From assembly GCF_030296915.1 (NCBI RefSeq), contig NZ_AP028031.1, positions 1,669,501-1,733,500 on the forward strand: 64,000 nucleotides of DNA, read 5' to 3'. The DNA is from Anaerostipes hadrus ATCC 29173 = JCM 17467. Its GTDB lineage: Bacteria; Bacillota; Clostridia; Lachnospirales; Lachnospiraceae. The notes under the pieces are model-generated. The model was not told the DNA's origin, did no database searches, and saw only the letters and a list, made by a program, of their open reading frames with translations. Positions 24,518-33,788 of this stretch are shown here, piece by piece. Each line of letters begins with the position of its first letter. Within the stretch, counting starts at the first letter, position 1. A program made the translations under genes and the position numbers.

Positions 24518-26182
24518 TTACTGTTTGATTTCTAAAACTGCTCCGCGGTTTCCAGATGTAACTAACGATGCATACCTTGCAAGATAACCTGTTGTAACCT
24601 TAGGTGTTCTAGGTTTCCAGTTTTCTTTTCTCTTTGCTAATTCTTCGTCAGAAACTTTTACATTTAATGTATTGGCATCGATATCAATTGCAATAATATC
24701 TCCTTCTTCTACTAATGCAATCGGTCCTCCAACTGCTGCTTCTGGAGAAACATGTCCGATACAAGCTCCTCTGGAAGCTCCGGAAAATCTTCCATCTGTG
24801 ATCAGGGCTACGCTTGATCCAAGTCCCATACCCATGATCGCTGATGTAGGATTTAACATCTCTCTCATACCTGGTCCACCTTTTGGTCCTTCATAGCGGA
24901 TCACTACGACATCCCCTGGTTTAATATCTCCACCTTTGATCGCCTTGATCGCATCTTCTTCACAATCAAAGACTCTGGCTGGTCCTTCCATCTTAAGCAT
25001 CTCAGGAGCAACTGCAGAACGTTTTACAACACCTGAATCTGGTGCTAAATTTCCTTTTAATACAGCAATTCCACCAGTCTGGCTGTATGGATCGTCAATC
25101 GGACGAATAACTTCTGGATTCTTGTTTACGCATCCTTCAATGTTCTCTGCTACTGTCTTACCTGTTGCGGTGATAAGATCTGTATGAAGAAGATTCTTCT
25201 TATTTAATTCATTCATAACAGCATAAACTCCACCAGCTTCATTTAACTCCTCAATATATGTATGTCCTGCTGGTGCAAGATGACATAAGTTTGGAGTTCT
25301 TTTACTGATCTCATTTGCCTTCTCAAGATTCAGATCAACACCTGCTTCATGTGCGATTGCTGGTAAATGAAGCATACTGTTTGTACTGCATCCAAGTGCC
25401 ATATCAACTGTTAAGGCATTCTCAAACGCTTTCTCTGTTAAGATATCTCTTGGGCGGATATTCTTCTCTAATAATTCCATAACCTTCATACCTGCATGTT
25501 TTGCAAGACGGATTCTTTCAGAATACACAGCTGGAATTGTTCCATTTCCCTGTAATCCCATACCAAGAACTTCTGTTAAACAGTTCATAGAGTTTGCTGT
25601 GTACATACCAGAACATGATCCACATGTAGGACATGTTTTGTTTTCAAATTCATCTAATTCTTCTTTTGTGATCTTACCTGCTGCATAAGATCCAACAGCC
25701 TCAAACATGCTTGATAAGCTTGTTTTACATCCTTTTACACGTCCGGCAAGCATTGGTCCGCCACTGACGAACACTGTGGGTACATTAACACGTGCAGCGG
25801 CCATTAATAGTCCTGGTACATTCTTATCGCAGTTTGGAACCATAACTAAAGCATCAAACTGATGTGCTAATGCCATACATTCTGTAGAATCAGCGATCAG
25901 ATCTCTTGTCACCAGTGAATATTTCATTCCAACATGTCCCATGGCAATTCCATCACATACTGCGATTGCTGGGAATACAACTGGTGTTCCACCTGCCATA
26001 GCAACTCCAAGTTTTACTGCATCTACGATCTTGTCAATATTCATATGCCCTGGCACGATCTCATTATACGAACTTACGATTCCGACCAATGGCTTTCTCA
26101 TCTCTTCTTTTGTGAAACCTAATGCGTTAAATAACGATCTTTGAGGTGCAAATGCTTCTCCCTCTGTAAATGTATTACTCAT
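24518..26182 (-). CDS. ilvD: Dihydroxy-acid dehydratase
   Basis: A 554-residue Fe-S dehydratase that makes the 2-oxo acid precursors of valine, isoleucine and leucine. Cluster-binding cysteines are in [10 protein letters not shown] and [20 protein letters not shown], and the C-terminal swivelling domain carries the GRFSGASRG and [15 protein letters not shown] signatures. Part of the block leuB-ilvD-ilvB. ilvC and ilvA are not present here. Confidence 0.96.
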   Translation of the reverse strand: MSNTFTEGEAFAPQRSLFNALGFTKEEMRKPLVGIVSSYNEIVPGHMNIDKIVDAVKLGVAMAGGTPVVFPAIAVCDGIAMGHVGMKYSLVTRDLIADSTECMALAHQFDALVMVPNCDKNVPGLLMAAARVNVPTVFVSGGPMLAGRVKGCKTSLSSMFEAVGSYAAGKITKEELDEFENKTCPTCGSCSGMYTANSMNCLTEVLGMGLQGNGTIPAVYSERIRLAKHAGMKVMELLEKNIRPRDILTEKAFENALTVDMALGCSTNSMLHLPAIAHEAGVDLNLEKANEISKRTPNLCHLAPAGHTYIEELNEAGGVYAVMNELNKKNLLHTDLITATGKTVAENIEGCVNKNPEVIRPIDDPYSQTGGIAVLKGNLAPDSGVVKRSAVAPEMLKMEGPARVFDCEEDAIKAIKGGDIKPGDVVVIRYEGPKGGPGMREMLNPTSAIMGMGLGSSVALITDGRFSGASRGACIGHVSPEAAVGGPIALVEEGDIIAIDIDANTLNVKVSDEELAKRKENWKPRTPKVTTGYLARYASLVTSGNRGAVLEIKQ

Positions 26183-26238
26183 AAAACTAACCTCCTAGTA
26201 TAATATATCTCATTCTATCTATGGTGAGCATCGAATTC

Positions 26239-27324
26239 TTATTTGATCTGATCAATGATCAGCTGTCCCATTTCTTTACATCCGACTTTCTTCATTCCAT
26301 CTGACATAATGTCAACTGTTCTGTATCCATCTGCTAAAACTGCTTTGACTGCTTTTTCGATCTCATCTGCTTCTTTATCTAAATCAAATGAATAACGAAG
26401 CATCATAGCTGCGGAAAGAATTGTTGCGATTGGGTTTGCAATATCCTGTCCTGCGATATCTGGAGCTGATCCGTGGCTTGGTTCATATAATCCAAACTTA
26501 CCTTCTGCAAGACTTGCGGATGATAACATTCCAATAGAACCTGTGATCATACTTGCTTCATCTGATAAAATATCTCCAAACATATTCTCTGTTAAGATCA
26601 CATCAAACTGACGTGGATTATTGACTAACTGCATTGCACAGTTATCAACTAACATATGTTCATATGTAACATCTTCGTAGTCCTTGGCTACTTCTTCTAC
26701 AACTGCTCTCCATAATCTGGAAGAATCAAGTACATTTGCCTTATCAACACTGATCACATGTTTTTTACGTTTTCTTGCAATGTCAAATGCTTTGATCGCA
26801 ATTCTTCTGATTTCATTTTCATTGTAAGATAATGTATCAACGGCTGTTCTTACACCATCAATTTCTTCTGTATGTCTTTCTCCAAAGTAAAGACCACCTG
26901 TTAATTCTCTCATGATGACCATATCAAATCCATCACCGATCACCTCATCACGAAGTGGGCATGCTTTCTTTAATTCATCATATAAGTATGCTGGTCTGAT
27001 GTTAGCAAATAATCCAAGGGATTTACGAAGTTTTAATAAGCCTGCCTCGGGTCTTAACTGTGCTGGAAGTTTATACCATGGAGATGTACTTGTATTTCCA
27101 CCGATCGAACCCATTAATACTGCATCACTCTTCTTAGCAATCTCTAAAGCTTCCTCTGTTAATGGTTCTCCATGAACATCAATGGATGCTCCACCCATCA
27201 GTATCTGTGTATAAGAAAATGTATGTCCATACTTTTCTCCTACAGCATCTAAAACTCTCATTGCTTCTGTGACGATCTCTGGCCCGATCCCGTCACCTTT
27301 AATGACTGCTAAATTACAATTCAT
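26239..27324 (-). CDS. leuB: 3-isopropylmalate dehydrogenase
   Basis: A 361-residue NAD-dependent decarboxylating dehydrogenase of leucine synthesis. MRELTGGLYFGE, the substrate-binding VDNCAMQLVNNP, the metal-binding TENMFGDILSDEASM and the NAD site EPSHGSAPDIAGQDIANP are all present. leuA and leuCD are elsewhere. It sits 60 bases downstream of azlD and 56 upstream of ilvD on the same strand. Confidence 0.96.
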   Translation of the reverse strand: MNCNLAVIKGDGIGPEIVTEAMRVLDAVGEKYGHTFSYTQILMGGASIDVHGEPLTEEALEIAKKSDAVLMGSIGGNTSTSPWYKLPAQLRPEAGLLKLRKSLGLFANIRPAYLYDELKKACPLRDEVIGDGFDMVIMRELTGGLYFGERHTEEIDGVRTAVDTLSYNENEIRRIAIKAFDIARKRKKHVISVDKANVLDSSRLWRAVVEEVAKDYEDVTYEHMLVDNCAMQLVNNPRQFDVILTENMFGDILSDEASMITGSIGMLSSASLAEGKFGLYEPSHGSAPDIAGQDIANPIATILSAAMMLRYSFDLDKEADEIEKAVKAVLADGYRTVDIMSDGMKKVGCKEMGQLIIDQIK

Positions 27325-27384
27325 ATCTTCTTCCTCATTTCTTCTTGATATTACTTATGTCTGTCAATGAATTGGCAGATTAAT

Positions 27385-27696
27385 TTACCCTAAAACTACT
27401 AATGCAATAAATGCTCCGATACAGCTTGCACATGCAACTGTAACAATATTTTTTTTATTATATGCAAAAATCATCGCAATTGCAAATCCAATTGTCGATG
27501 CGATCAAATTTCCTGTCGCATAAAACACTGCTGGCATGATCATTGCTGCCAGTACTGCATATGGAACATAGTATAAAAATGATCGAAAAAATCTATTCTC
27601 TATCTTCTTCTGTATTGCAACCAATGGGATGACTCGTATTAGATATGTAGAAACTGCTGTGACTGCAATATAAACTAATAATCTGCTAAGCTTCAT
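27385..27696 (-). CDS. azlD: AzlD-type branched-chain amino acid exporter subunit
   Basis: A 103-residue membrane protein with three to four helices, including YLIRVIPLVAIQKKI and FYVPYAVLAAMIMPAVF, typical of AzlD. It works with AzlC to export branched-chain amino acids or their analogues. It overlaps the end of azlC by 11 bases, so translation is coupled. Placement ahead of leuB-ilvD-ilvB ties export to synthesis of the same amino acids. Confidence 0.88.
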   Translation of the reverse strand: MKLSRLLVYIAVTAVSTYLIRVIPLVAIQKKIENRFFRSFLYYVPYAVLAAMIMPAVFYATGNLIASTIGFAIAMIFAYNKKNIVTVACASCIGAFIALVVLG

Positions 27697-28402
27697 GAGT
27701 CTCCTCCTCTTCTACTGGGAATAAAATTGCTCCAAATGTTGCTGCGATCAAGGTACAAATGATGATCACGAACCCACTGGATATAAAAGATAACGCTTTG
27801 ATATATTTAAATAATAAACTAACGATCATGGAAAGAATGATCACGATAGTTATATGCTTATCTTGTCTGGCTGGTGGAATGATAATCCCGATCAACATTC
27901 CATAAATTGCAAGTCCAAGTGCATTCCTTAAGATCAATGGTAATAATGTATTGGCCGTCGCTCCTAAAAGAGTTCCAATGGTCCAGCTGATCCATGGAAT
28001 TGACATCAAAGCATAAAAATATCTAGGCGTAATCTCATGTCTCCCCGCACAGGATACTGCAAAAATCTCATCCGTTACCATAAATGCCATTGAGATCCGA
28101 TTCCACAATGTCGACTTCTCACTTAATTTCTGTCCGATCGCAATTGACATGATCGAATATCTTAAATTAATAATGATCTGTGATAAAACTAATTCCACCA
28201 AAGATCCTCCTGCCGTCATTGTTATGACCGCTGCAAACTGTCCTGCAGAAGTTACACAGGTTGCTGAGATCAAAGTAAGTGCCCATACAGGAATTCCCTT
28301 AGACGCTCCTGAAATTCCAAATGCAAACGAAACAGCCACATATGCTAGTCCGATTGGAATTCCATCAATTAATCCTCTTCGAAATTCATTGTCTGATTTC
28401 AT
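27686..28402 (-). CDS. azlC: AzlC-family branched-chain amino acid exporter, large subunit
   Basis: A 238-residue integral membrane protein with about six helices. GLIDGIPIGLAYVAVSFAFG near the start and SATCVTSAGQFAAVIT are AzlC hallmarks. With AzlD it exports branched-chain amino acids and confers azaleucine resistance in Bacillus. It is the first gene of the leftward amino-acid block. No T-box or leucine-attenuator leader was recognised in the 260 bases before it. Confidence 0.9.
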   Translation of the reverse strand: MKSDNEFRRGLIDGIPIGLAYVAVSFAFGISGASKGIPVWALTLISATCVTSAGQFAAVITMTAGGSLVELVLSQIIINLRYSIMSIAIGQKLSEKSTLWNRISMAFMVTDEIFAVSCAGRHEITPRYFYALMSIPWISWTIGTLLGATANTLLPLILRNALGLAIYGMLIGIIIPPARQDKHITIVIILSMIVSLLFKYIKALSFISSGFVIIICTLIAATFGAILFPVEEEETHEA

Positions 28403-28598
28403 TATCTGCTCCTATAGTTCAAAATAATTCGATTCCTGTAAAAATATAGAAAATTTCCCCCAAAAATCGAGCTTATATATTAGAATACCACATTCTTAGA
28501 CAGATTGGAAACTATTTTTCATTTTATAAAAGAATTCTTTTCAACTTTTCAGAAATTTCACAACATTCTAACCTAATCTCACAGAAAATATGTTCTCG

Positions 28599-28627
28599 TT
28601 GAAAAACTACACAAAACATATTATAAT
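28599..28627 (+). promoter_or_regulatory. Promoter of the first amidase gene
   Basis: TTGAAA at 28599-28604, 17-base spacer, perfect TATAAT at 28622-28627. The ribosome binding site GAGGGG follows 27 bases later. In the rest of 28403-28598 nothing is recognisable. Confidence 0.65.
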
Positions 28628-28666
28628 GGCACTAACAATCGACAATGAATATGAGGGGTATTATAT

Positions 28667-30094
28667 ATGAACAAAAAACAAATTTTATGTACTGGATTAT
28701 CTCTTGCACTTCTTCTATCAAGTGTAATAACCACACCAGCTTCTATAGCTGCAGGGAAATATTTTAAGATTCAGTACATACATTCTAAGAAAAAAGTCAA
28801 AAAGAAAGCCATCAATGCCAGATACAATAATAAGGTTATAAGTACAAAAATTCCAGGATATATTGAAGGTTCTACTTCTATGTATTCTGCATACTGGATC
28901 TTCGGTCACTGTTCTTCTCTTGGAACAAAATATTCATATTCAAGTTCCAAAAAAAGAGTTACATTACAACGAAATTCTCAGAAACTTGTGATGACTTTAA
29001 ACAGCAGAACAGCTACCTTGAATGGGAAGAAATTCACCCTTCCATCTGCACCTCGAAAAATCCGTTATATCGCAAAAAAGAAAAATTATATCATGGTTCC
29101 CGGAGATATCGTTGCAAAAAAACTAGGCTTAAATTATTCATGGAACAATCGTCTGTTATCAGGAGTGATCTCAAAGGGCAGTACTGCTAAACCTGCTCCT
29201 TCCACTCCATCAAATACAAAGCCTCAGACTTCCAATCCTTCTGGAAGTACAACAAAAATCACAGCATCTGAATCTGATTATTCTATCCGGATCAAAAAAC
29301 CTGATGGTCTTTCATCGTCTTCTATAAGTTCCAACGATGATTACTGGAATAAGCAGTTACAGATCATCATTGACGGAGATTACCGCAACTTTTTTAACAC
29401 AGCTTCTAACCGCACGATCAAAGATTCTTTAACTTATAAAGTTTCTTATCTAAATGGAAAAACTTATATCAATCTGATAACATCTACAATCAAAGGATTC
29501 TCTGTTACTCAGACAGATTCTTATATCTATGTCAAGTATGCGGCACCAAAGGATATGTTCTACAGAATCATTGTTATTGATGCCGGACATGGTGGAAAAG
29601 ACAGCGGCGCAACTGGAAACGGTTATATTGAAAAGAACATGACCTTAAAGATCGTTCAGAATATCAAGACAAATTTTGACTCTGATCCGCTGTATAAGGT
29701 TTATTACACCAGACTCTCTGATTGGTATCCTACTCTTACCGAACGTTATGATCTGGCTAACACCGTCAATGCTGACCGTTTTTTAAGTGTACATATCAAT
29801 TCTGCAGACTCTGCCAGTGCAAAAGGAACTGAAACATTATATAAGGATTACAAAACATATGCCAATGTCATTCATTCCTCTTCGCTAAGTGGAATGGGGT
29901 ATACAAAAGGGTCTTCTTATGACCGAAGCCTTGTATACCGTCCTGGACTTGCAGTACTTCGAGGAACAAAAATGATGAGTGCCCTTGCCGAGATGGGATT
30001 CATCTCTAACAGCACGGAATCTGCAAGAATTGACGCTAGATCTGAGGCGATCGGATCTGCTCTTTACCAGTCACTCTGTAATTCTTTTAATTAA
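28667..30094 (+). CDS. Secreted N-acetylmuramoyl-L-alanine amidase (Amidase_3)
   Basis: A 475-residue cell-wall hydrolase. A signal peptide (LCTGLSLALLLSSVIT, probable cleavage after SIAA near residue 29) is followed by a lysine-rich stalk domain (30-165) of the copper-amine-oxidase-like type, a Pro/Ser/Thr linker (about 168-200), an AMIN-like beta region and the zinc amidase domain (about 300-475). Zinc and catalytic residues: VIDAGHGGKDSG, the glutamate in YIEKNMTLK, FLSVHINSAD and the C-terminal glutamate in ALAEMGFISN. It cuts the bond between MurNAc and the stem peptide. A close paralogue of identical length follows after a terminator. Confidence 0.9.
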   Translation: MNKKQILCTGLSLALLLSSVITTPASIAAGKYFKIQYIHSKKKVKKKAINARYNNKVISTKIPGYIEGSTSMYSAYWIFGHCSSLGTKYSYSSSKKRVTLQRNSQKLVMTLNSRTATLNGKKFTLPSAPRKIRYIAKKKNYIMVPGDIVAKKLGLNYSWNNRLLSGVISKGSTAKPAPSTPSNTKPQTSNPSGSTTKITASESDYSIRIKKPDGLSSSSISSNDDYWNKQLQIIIDGDYRNFFNTASNRTIKDSLTYKVSYLNGKTYINLITSTIKGFSVTQTDSYIYVKYAAPKDMFYRIIVIDAGHGGKDSGATGNGYIEKNMTLKIVQNIKTNFDSDPLYKVYYTRLSDWYPTLTERYDLANTVNADRFLSVHINSADSASAKGTETLYKDYKTYANVIHSSSLSGMGYTKGSSYDRSLVYRPGLAVLRGTKMMSALAEMGFISNSTESARIDARSEAIGSALYQSLCNSFN

Positions 30095-30111
30095 TTTTAT
30101 CTAATAATATC

Positions 30112-30151
30112 AGACTGTATCTCAGGAAATCCAAAGAGATACAGTCTTTTT
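30112..30151 (+). terminator. Intrinsic terminator between the two amidase genes
   Basis: AGACTGTATCTC pairs perfectly with GAGATACAGTCT, followed by five T. The two amidases are thus separate transcripts. Confidence 0.85.
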
Positions 30152-30208
30152 ATTGCATTAATATTACAAATATGTTACGATTTAATCTATGAGAAAGGGA
30201 GATAAACA

Positions 30209-31636
30209 ATGAGATTACAAAAGTTATTTATTACAACACTATTATCAGTTTCAGTCATTGGTACGGCAATACCTGCAAATGTATCTGCCGCATCCTATGC
30301 AACGACAAAACGCACATACACTTTAAAAGTTGCTGGTAAAAAGCAGAAAAAGAAAGCTCGCGGTGCAATCTATAATGGTAAGACGATCAAAACAAAAGCA
30401 CCTGGCTTCTTACGTGGTGATACAACCATGTATTCCGCAAGCTATGTATTCCAGAAGGGATTAGGCGTTTCTTATTCTTACTCTTCTAAAACATGGAAGA
30501 TCACTTTAAAAAAAGGTTCTAAGACGATCACCATGAAACGTGGCAGCAAATATGCTTATGTCAATGGAAAGAAAAAGAAACTTCCAACACCTGCACGCCG
30601 TGTATATTCCTATAAACAGAAAAAAAATTACATCTATGTTCCTGGTGAGTTCTGTGCAAAACATCTTGGATATTCTTATTCATGGAGCAGTAGTTCTTAT
30701 GCTGGTACTTTCTCAACAAGTAACAGTAATAAGGCATCTTCTTCCGTTACAACGCTTCCAGCAACAAATGGAGAACATTATGTACAACTTGATAAACCAG
30801 AGGGCTTATCCGAGAGCGACATCTCAACAACTGACGATTACAATAACTATCGTCTGATCGTAAACATTAAAGGAAATTATTCTTCTTATTATTCCGATGC
30901 GTCACATCGCAGTGTTGTTGGTGATTCAAGCTTCTATTCTTATTCTGTAGCTTACAGCAATGGCTATACAAAGATATATATCAGGCCTCGAAAAGCTACG
31001 ATCAAAGGATTCGAAGTAACACAGACAGATTCTTATATCAAGGTTCGCTATGATTCACCAAAGGCAATGTACAAACAGATCGTTGTACTTGATGCAGGAC
31101 ATGGTGGTTCAGACTCTGGAGCAGTTGCCAATGGATATAAAGAAAAAAACATGACATTAAAGATCGTTCAGGCTGCAAAGTCATACTTTGATGACGATCC
31201 AGATATCAAAGTTTACTATACAAGATTATCTGATACATACCCAAGCCTTACTGAGCGTTCTGATCTTGCCAATGAAGTTGGCGCAGACAGATTCTACAGT
31301 GTTCATATCAATTCTGCCGGATCTTCTGCTACAGGAACTGAAACCTTATACAATTCCAAAGGATATAAATCTTCTACAGGACTAACAAGCTATAATTGGT
31401 CAGCAACCATTCATCCTTATATCCGTTCTGCCACAGGATTTACAAACCGAGGTCTTGTAAACCGTACAGGATTAGCTGTTCTCCGTCATACGAAGACATC
31501 TTCTACCTTAACTGAGATTGGATTCATCTCTAACAAATCTGAAGCAAAGAAAATGAACTCTAATCTTACAAACTATGGAAAAGCTGTCTATAACAGCACA
31601 AAAGCATCTTTTAGTAAAAACCCAACTGGGCGATAA
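30209..31636 (+). CDS. Secreted N-acetylmuramoyl-L-alanine amidase, paralogue of the preceding gene
   Basis: Also 475 residues, with the same domain order: signal peptide (LFITTLLSVSVIGTAIPANV, cleavage near SAA at 28), lysine-rich stalk with PTPARRVYSYKQKKNYIYVPG corresponding to a matching stretch in the first copy, AMIN-like region, and Amidase_3 with VLDAGHGGSDSGA, EKNMTLKIVQ, YSVHINSAGS and TLTEIGFISN. It lacks the Pro-rich linker of the first copy. The two diverge most in the stalk, so they probably arose by an old tandem duplication and differ in attachment or timing. Confidence 0.9.
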   Translation: MRLQKLFITTLLSVSVIGTAIPANVSAASYATTKRTYTLKVAGKKQKKKARGAIYNGKTIKTKAPGFLRGDTTMYSASYVFQKGLGVSYSYSSKTWKITLKKGSKTITMKRGSKYAYVNGKKKKLPTPARRVYSYKQKKNYIYVPGEFCAKHLGYSYSWSSSSYAGTFSTSNSNKASSSVTTLPATNGEHYVQLDKPEGLSESDISTTDDYNNYRLIVNIKGNYSSYYSDASHRSVVGDSSFYSYSVAYSNGYTKIYIRPRKATIKGFEVTQTDSYIKVRYDSPKAMYKQIVVLDAGHGGSDSGAVANGYKEKNMTLKIVQAAKSYFDDDPDIKVYYTRLSDTYPSLTERSDLANEVGADRFYSVHINSAGSSATGTETLYNSKGYKSSTGLTSYNWSATIHPYIRSATGFTNRGLVNRTGLAVLRHTKTSSTLTEIGFISNKSEAKKMNSNLTNYGKAVYNSTKASFSKNPTGR

Positions 31637-31661
31637 TATTGTATTAAAGTATTTATATTCA

Positions 31662-31707
31662 CAACTGGCAGTCATACATCAACCGTATGACTGCCAGTTG
31701 TTTATTT
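31662..31707. terminator. Bidirectional terminator between the amidase and the LysM gene
   Basis: CAACTGGCAGTCATAC pairs perfectly with GTATGACTGCCAGTTG. TTTATTTAT follows on the plus strand. It overlaps the stop of the convergent LysM gene. Confidence 0.8.
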
Positions 31708-31992
31708 ATAATATGGGATCACCAGATACATGTCTTCTGTGATCTTTCCATCATATATATGATTTGTCTGACATACCTCTTCAATATAATCGTCAACAGA
31801 CGAATATTCATTCCCCATATATTTCTTTGCGATCTTCCATAATGTATCACCTTTCTGCACCTGAATGCTGGTAAACTGCTTGTCTTTTGTTTCCTGGGCC
31901 TCGATCAGGTTGTTACTTAAAAGGAAAGTACTCATTAGAAAAACAAAAACTACTGCTATGATAATTCCGATCACTCTTCTCTTACTTCTCAT
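31702..31992 (-). CDS. yneA: YneA-like LysM protein, SOS division inhibitor
   Basis: A 96-residue protein with one N-terminal membrane anchor (IIIAVVFVFLMSTFLL) and a C-terminal LysM domain (QVQKGDTLWKIAKKYMG, about 44-94). The size, the topology and the position divergent from lexA with shared LexA-box-like sites are those of YneA of Bacillus, which holds back division during DNA damage. Sequence identity to YneA is low in this family, so the name rests on architecture and context. Confidence 0.8.
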   Translation of the reverse strand: MRSKRRVIGIIIAVVFVFLMSTFLLSNNLIEAQETKDKQFTSIQVQKGDTLWKIAKKYMGNEYSSVDDYIEEVCQTNHIYDGKITEDMYLVIPYYK

Positions 31993-32017
31993 AATATCAT
32001 CCTCCGCAAACTATAAT

Positions 32018-32108
32018 CGAACATTTGTTTTGTTTATGTCTGTATTATAGTTCTCGAACATTTGTTTGTCAAGCTTTTTCCGAAACTTTGTTCGAGAACA
32101 CTTGTTTC
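32018..32108. promoter_or_regulatory. Four LexA-box-like operators between yneA and lexA
   Basis: CGAACATTTGTTTT (32018-32031), CGAACATTTGTTTG (32055-32068), CGAAACTTTGTTCG (32081-32094) and AGAACACTTGTTTC (32095-32108) all fit the Gram-positive LexA box CGAAC-N4-GTTCG to different degrees. The third is closest to a palindrome, and the third and fourth abut. Together they cover both divergent promoters. Confidence 0.75.
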
Positions 32109-32130
32109 CATTTCGGATCTATGTTATGAT
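32102..32130 (+). promoter_or_regulatory. lexA promoter
   Basis: TTGTTT at 32102-32107 and TATGAT at 32125-32130 with a 17-base spacer. The minus-35 box lies inside the fourth LexA-box-like site, so LexA binding would block it directly. Confidence 0.55.
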
Positions 32131-32167
32131 AAGAATAGTTTATAAACAGACACGGAGGATATGATAC

Positions 32168-32785
32168 ATGGCCAAAGAACAATTAAGTGACAAACAACAA
32201 CAGATCCTTGAATTCATCAAACGACGCATCCTGGATAAAGGTTATCCACCTGCCGTACGCGAGATCTGCGAGGCAGTGAATCTTCGTTCTACTTCCTCTG
32301 TCCATTCCCATCTGGAGACTTTGGAGAGAAAAGGATACATTCATAGAGATCCTACCAAGCCTCGTGCGATCGAGATCACCGATGATGATTTTAATCTGGC
32401 TCGCCGCGAGATCATCAATATCCCTGTCGTAGGTACCGTCACTGCCGGTGAACCGATCTTAGCGGTAGAGAATATTGAAGAATATTTTCCAATGCTTCCA
32501 AATCATATCAGCAATAAGAATACTTTCATGCTCCATGTCCGTGGAGAAAGTATGATCAATGCCGGAATTTTTGACGGTGATATGGTTATTGTCGAACAAC
32601 AGCCAACTGCTGATAATGGTGATATTGTCGTTGCAATGATCGAAGATTCTGCAACTGTTAAGAGATTTTATAAAGAAGATGGATATTACAGACTCCAGCC
32701 AGAGAATGATACTATGGATCCGATCATCGTATCAGAAGTATCTATTATTGGTAAAGTCGTTGGACTTTATCGTTCAATGAAATAA
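32168..32785 (+). CDS. lexA: LexA repressor
   Basis: A 205-residue SOS repressor. The N-terminal winged helix (about 1-70) has [20 protein letters not shown], the self-cleavage Ala-Gly is in VTAGEPILA near residue 92, and the peptidase domain has the nucleophile serine in RGESMINAG and the lysine in EDSATVKRF. RecA filaments trigger self-cleavage and release of SOS genes. It is autoregulated through the sites upstream. Ribosome binding site ACGGAGG is nine bases before the ATG. Confidence 0.97.
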   Translation: MAKEQLSDKQQQILEFIKRRILDKGYPPAVREICEAVNLRSTSSVHSHLETLERKGYIHRDPTKPRAIEITDDDFNLARREIINIPVVGTVTAGEPILAVENIEEYFPMLPNHISNKNTFMLHVRGESMINAGIFDGDMVIVEQQPTADNGDIVVAMIEDSATVKRFYKEDGYYRLQPENDTMDPIIVSEVSIIGKVVGLYRSMK

Positions 32786-32787
32786 AA

Positions 32788-32840
32788 AGAAGTCAGCTGC
32801 GAGATGCTTTCAAAGCATTCCCATAGCTGACTTTTTTTCA
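32788..32840. terminator. Bidirectional terminator between lexA and rsfS
   Basis: AAGTCAGCTG pairs with TAGCTGACTT (inner part AGATGCTTT/AAAGCATT makes a second stem), followed by seven T on the plus strand; an A-rich left flank gives U on the minus strand. It separates the convergent lexA and rsfS. Confidence 0.8.
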
Positions 32841-32851
32841 TATGATTCTTT

Positions 32852-33205
32852 TTAATTTAATTCTTCGATCGATACTTCTTTTCCGTCTTTCCAGATTCTT
32901 TCAAGATCATAGAATAAACGGTTTTCTTTATCAAAGATATGGATGATGATATCACCAAAGTCAAGTAAGATCCAGTTTCCTTCTCTATACCCTTCCATCT
33001 GTTTCATCTCATATCCAGCTTTAAAAAGTTCTTCCTGTACATTATCTACCATTGCCTGTACCTGGTTTTTGTTATTACCATCTGCAATGATAAAGTAATC
33101 TGCAAGAACAGAAATGCTTCGAATATCAATAATCTTGATATCTTCTGCTAACTTGTCATCTAACGCATCATATGCGATCTTTACCATATTTAATGACTGA
33201 TCCAT
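32852..33205 (-). CDS. rsfS: Ribosomal silencing factor RsfS
   Basis: A 117-residue protein of the Iojap/RsfS family that binds L14 and keeps 50S subunits from joining 30S when nutrients are short. Motifs include DIRSISVLADYFIIADG and YREGNWILLDFGDIIIHIF, both family hallmarks. It starts just one base after the yqeK stop, the last gene in the leftward run obgE-yhbY-nadD-yqeK-rsfS. Confidence 0.95.
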   Translation of the reverse strand: MDQSLNMVKIAYDALDDKLAEDIKIIDIRSISVLADYFIIADGNNKNQVQAMVDNVQEELFKAGYEMKQMEGYREGNWILLDFGDIIIHIFDKENRLFYDLERIWKDGKEVSIEELN

Positions 33206-33206
33206 C

Positions 33207-33788
33207 TTAATTCTCCTTTTTGTCTCTATAATACTTATAAGTCTCTACTGTCCGCTCATCAATTTCCTGTCCACATTCTGTCAGGTACTCTATCGTATTC
33301 TTAAGAATTGTTTTTGTACATTTATCAAGATCCTCAAATGCCAGCTTACGGACTTTTGAAAGTCCTGGAATCATCTTTCGATTTGGTTCCATATAGTCAG
33401 CAATAAAAACTATCTGTTCAAGCGGTGTCATACCGATCTTCCCTGTCGTATGACATGCGATTGCTGACAAAACTTCCGAATCCTGTTCCTTATATTCATC
33501 GCTTGCAAGAAATGGAGCGATCTCTTGATGCATCAGCTGCGGACTTTTGGTTAAAGTTCCCTCCAGACTGATATTATATCGTTTGCATAACGCTCTTTGC
33601 TCCTCCATTGAAAAGCCTTTGGCACAATCATGCAAAAGACCTGCGCGATATGCTTTATGAACATCCACTCCAAACACCATTGCCATACAGGAAGCTGTAT
33701 AAGCTACTCCTAGTGTATGCCGGTATCTGGATGGTTTTAACGCTGTTTTAAGCTTTTCTTCTATCTGCTGTACTTCCATATAAATCAT
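33207..33788 (-). CDS. yqeK: YqeK-type HD phosphohydrolase (diadenosine tetraphosphatase)
   Basis: A 193-residue HD-domain protein with the metal ligands in RHTLGVAYTA, LLHDCAKG and the C-terminal FIADYMEPNR region. In Bacillus, Staphylococcus and relatives YqeK splits Ap4A symmetrically into two ADP. It lies next to nadD as usual. The start overlaps the nadD stop by 41 bases from ATG 33788; ATG 33779 (MEVQQIEE) is an alternative start with similar support. Confidence 0.9.
   Translation of the reverse strand: MIYMEVQQIEEKLKTALKPSRYRHTLGVAYTASCMAMVFGVDVHKAYRAGLLHDCAKGFSMEEQRALCKRYNISLEGTLTKSPQLMHQEIAPFLASDEYKEQDSEVLSAIACHTTGKIGMTPLEQIVFIADYMEPNRKMIPGLSKVRKLAFEDLDKCTKTILKNTIEYLTECGQEIDERTVETYKYYRDKKEN

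Noticed and set aside
28403..28600. Possible T-box or leucine attenuator ahead of azlC
   Set aside because: No T-box sequence (TGGnACCGCG) or leucine-rich leader peptide was recognised.
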